From Clavibacter sp. VKM Ac-2872 (lineage in GTDB: Bacteria; Actinomycetota; Actinomycetes; Actinomycetales; Microbacteriaceae), in contig NZ_JADKRR010000001.1 in assembly GCF_015351105.1 (NCBI RefSeq), forward strand, positions 1,159,069 to 1,223,068: a stretch of DNA of 64,000 nucleotides, written 5' to 3'. Below the pieces are notes generated by a model. It made no database searches. It was not told the DNA's origin and saw only the letters and a list, made by a program, of their open reading frames with translations. Shown here piece by piece: positions 63,017-64,000 of the stretch (position 1 is its first letter; the number at the start of each line of letters is the position of its first letter). The position numbers and the translations under genes are program-made.

Positions 63017-63649
63017 TCAGCGCCCGGTCTTGGCGATCTGCAGCAGGCCGTCGCCCGCGGGCGAGAGCGATGCGACCACCGCACCCGAGCCCGCCGTCTC
63101 CTGCACGAGCGTGCGGAACGCGGCCGTCTGCGCGTCCCGTGCCGCCGGATTCTGCACGCGGCCGCGCCAGAGCGCGTGCGGGACGAGCACGAGGCCGCCC
63201 GTGCGCGCGAGGCGCAGGCCGTGCTCCACGTACTCGATGACCTGGGCCGCATCCGCGTCCACGAGCACGAGGTCGTAGCTCGCGTCGCTCATGCGCGGCA
63301 GCACGTCGAGCGCGCGTCCCGTGATGAGGCGGACGCGGTTGGCGGGCACCTCGGCATCCGCGAGGATCTCGCGCGCCGCCTGCTGGTGGTCGAACTCGAC
63401 GTCGATGCTGGTGAGCACGGCGCGCGGCGCGCCGCGGAAGATGCAGAGGCCCGAGACGCCGGCGCCCGTGCCGATCTCGATGACGCTGGTGGCGCGCGTG
63501 GCCGCGGCGAGGAGCGAGAGCTGCGCGCCGACGGCGGGGGAGACGGCCTCGATGCCCAGCTCGCGGGAGTGCTGGCGTGCCAGCGCGATGTGCTCGTCCT
63601 CGACGACGACGTCCTCGGCGAACTTCCACCCGGTCTCCTGGTCGGACAC
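63017..63649 (-). CDS. SAM-dependent O-methyltransferase
   Basis: A 210-aa class I methyltransferase of the catechol/caffeoyl-CoA O-methyltransferase type (Methyltransf_24). SAM motifs: VIEIGTGAGVSGLCIFRG (motif I), LTSIDVEFDHQQAAR (acidic residue for ribose) and YDLVLVDADAAQVIEYVEHG with the metal-binding Asp pair. The relative in M. tuberculosis (Rv1220c) sits beside sigE and tatB. Substrate unknown. It converges on DUF3117 and diverges from tatB. Confidence 0.88.
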   Translation of the reverse strand: MSDQETGWKFAEDVVVEDEHIALARQHSRELGIEAVSPAVGAQLSLLAAATRATSVIEIGTGAGVSGLCIFRGAPRAVLTSIDVEFDHQQAAREILADAEVPANRVRLITGRALDVLPRMSDASYDLVLVDADAAQVIEYVEHGLRLARTGGLVLVPHALWRGRVQNPAARDAQTAAFRTLVQETAGSGAVVASLSPAGDGLLQIAKTGR

Positions 63650-63787
63650 GCGGCACCTCCCTCTTCCGGGTCCCCAGGGTATCGGCCCGGCGGCTCCCGC
63701 CTGACCGGGGGGTGTCCGGTGCGGATCCGATGCGCCCCGTCCGCTGACCGGAAGCTGCGGGCGGACGGGGATCGCCGATCGACCGAC

Positions 63788-63793
63788 TAGCCT
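63788..63793 (+). promoter_or_regulatory. Candidate -10 box (TAGCCT) for tatB
   Basis: TAGCCT ends 6 nt before the ATG at 63800; no ribosome binding site is visible. Confidence 0.45.
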
Positions 63794-63799
63794 GTGACC

Positions 63800-64000
63800 A
63801 TGTTCGGCCTGACGTTCGAGAAGCTGATGCTCATCGGCATCATCGCCGTGTTCCTGCTCGGCCCCGAGCGGCTGCCGGCCTACACCCAGAAGCTCGCGGA
63901 TCTGGTGAAGGCCGCGCGACGCATGGCCTCCGGTGCCCGGGAGCGCATGCGCGACGAGCTGGGACCGGAGTTCGACGAGGTCGACTGGAAGAAGCTCGAC
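63800..64000 (+). CDS. tatB: Sec-independent translocase protein TatB, 3' end outside the window
   Basis: The first 67 codons of a TatA/B family protein: MFGLTFEKLMLIGIIAVFLL is the single transmembrane helix, GPERLP the hinge, then an amphipathic helix (KLADLVKAARRMASGARERM) and an acidic segment. The Gly-Pro-Glu hinge and charged tail favour TatB over TatA. It partners with TatA and TatC to export folded proteins. The frame runs off the right edge. Confidence 0.9.
   Translation, partial: MFGLTFEKLMLIGIIAVFLLGPERLPAYTQKLADLVKAARRMASGARERMRDELGPEFDEVDWKKLD

Overview
The window is a contiguous piece of a high-G+C actinobacterial chromosome, about 73% G+C by eye. Gene content, gene order and protein style fit Microbacteriaceae, most like Clavibacter; that name is inference because no search was run. 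Coding density is very high: no gene-free stretch exceeds 300 bp. I see no insertion sequence, prophage, CRISPR array, rRNA or transposase. One tRNA gene is present, tRNA-Arg(CCG).

Layout. 0-23.6 kb is mixed housekeeping and accessory: uracil-DNA glycosylase (cut by the left edge), a GNAT acetyltransferase, a CPBP protease, an hxlB-hxlA formaldehyde/RuMP pair diverging from an odd kinase-like LuxR regulator, a secreted 5'-nucleotidase with a sortase-like tail, an amidase, a TSUP exporter, an iron-box-controlled siderophore reductase pair, a translationally coupled flavoprotein/HExxH/SDR trio, an arginase-like hydrolase, a TPM-domain/PspA envelope pair, tRNA-Arg and pdxH. 23.7-29.7 kb is a self-contained catabolic island: a five-gene operon (asparaginase, PuuE/PgdA-like polysaccharide deacetylase, MFS transporter, two SDRs) divergent from a LacI regulator with a near-perfect palindromic operator between them. 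31.4-54.3 kb is the conserved actinobacterial core block argS - DUF2993 - lysA-hom-thrC-thrB - rho - prfA - prmC - tsaC - wecA-like - atpI-like - atpBEFHAGDC. 54.4-64 kb holds yaaA, tag-ogt DNA repair, an Lrp regulator, an FHA/PP2C pair, dapD/dapE, a PIG-V-like membrane protein, DUF3117, an O-methyltransferase and the start of tatB.

How it works together. Lysine and threonine synthesis is covered in two places (lysA-hom-thrC-thrB and dapD/dapE). Energy supply is the full F1Fo ATP synthase. Genes are packed into operons with 1-4 bp start/stop overlaps (GTGA, ATGA, TGATG, once CTGA), implying translational coupling. Many operon-leading genes lack a Shine-Dalgarno sequence and instead carry a TANNNT-like -10 box 6-8 nt before the start codon, the signature of leaderless mRNAs.

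Most notable observations: the possible cyclic-imide or related amide pathway at 23.7-29.7 kb; the histidine-less kinase/LuxR fusion next to hxlBA; the strong excess of the palindrome GGATCC outside highly expressed genes; and the recurrent leaderless promoters.
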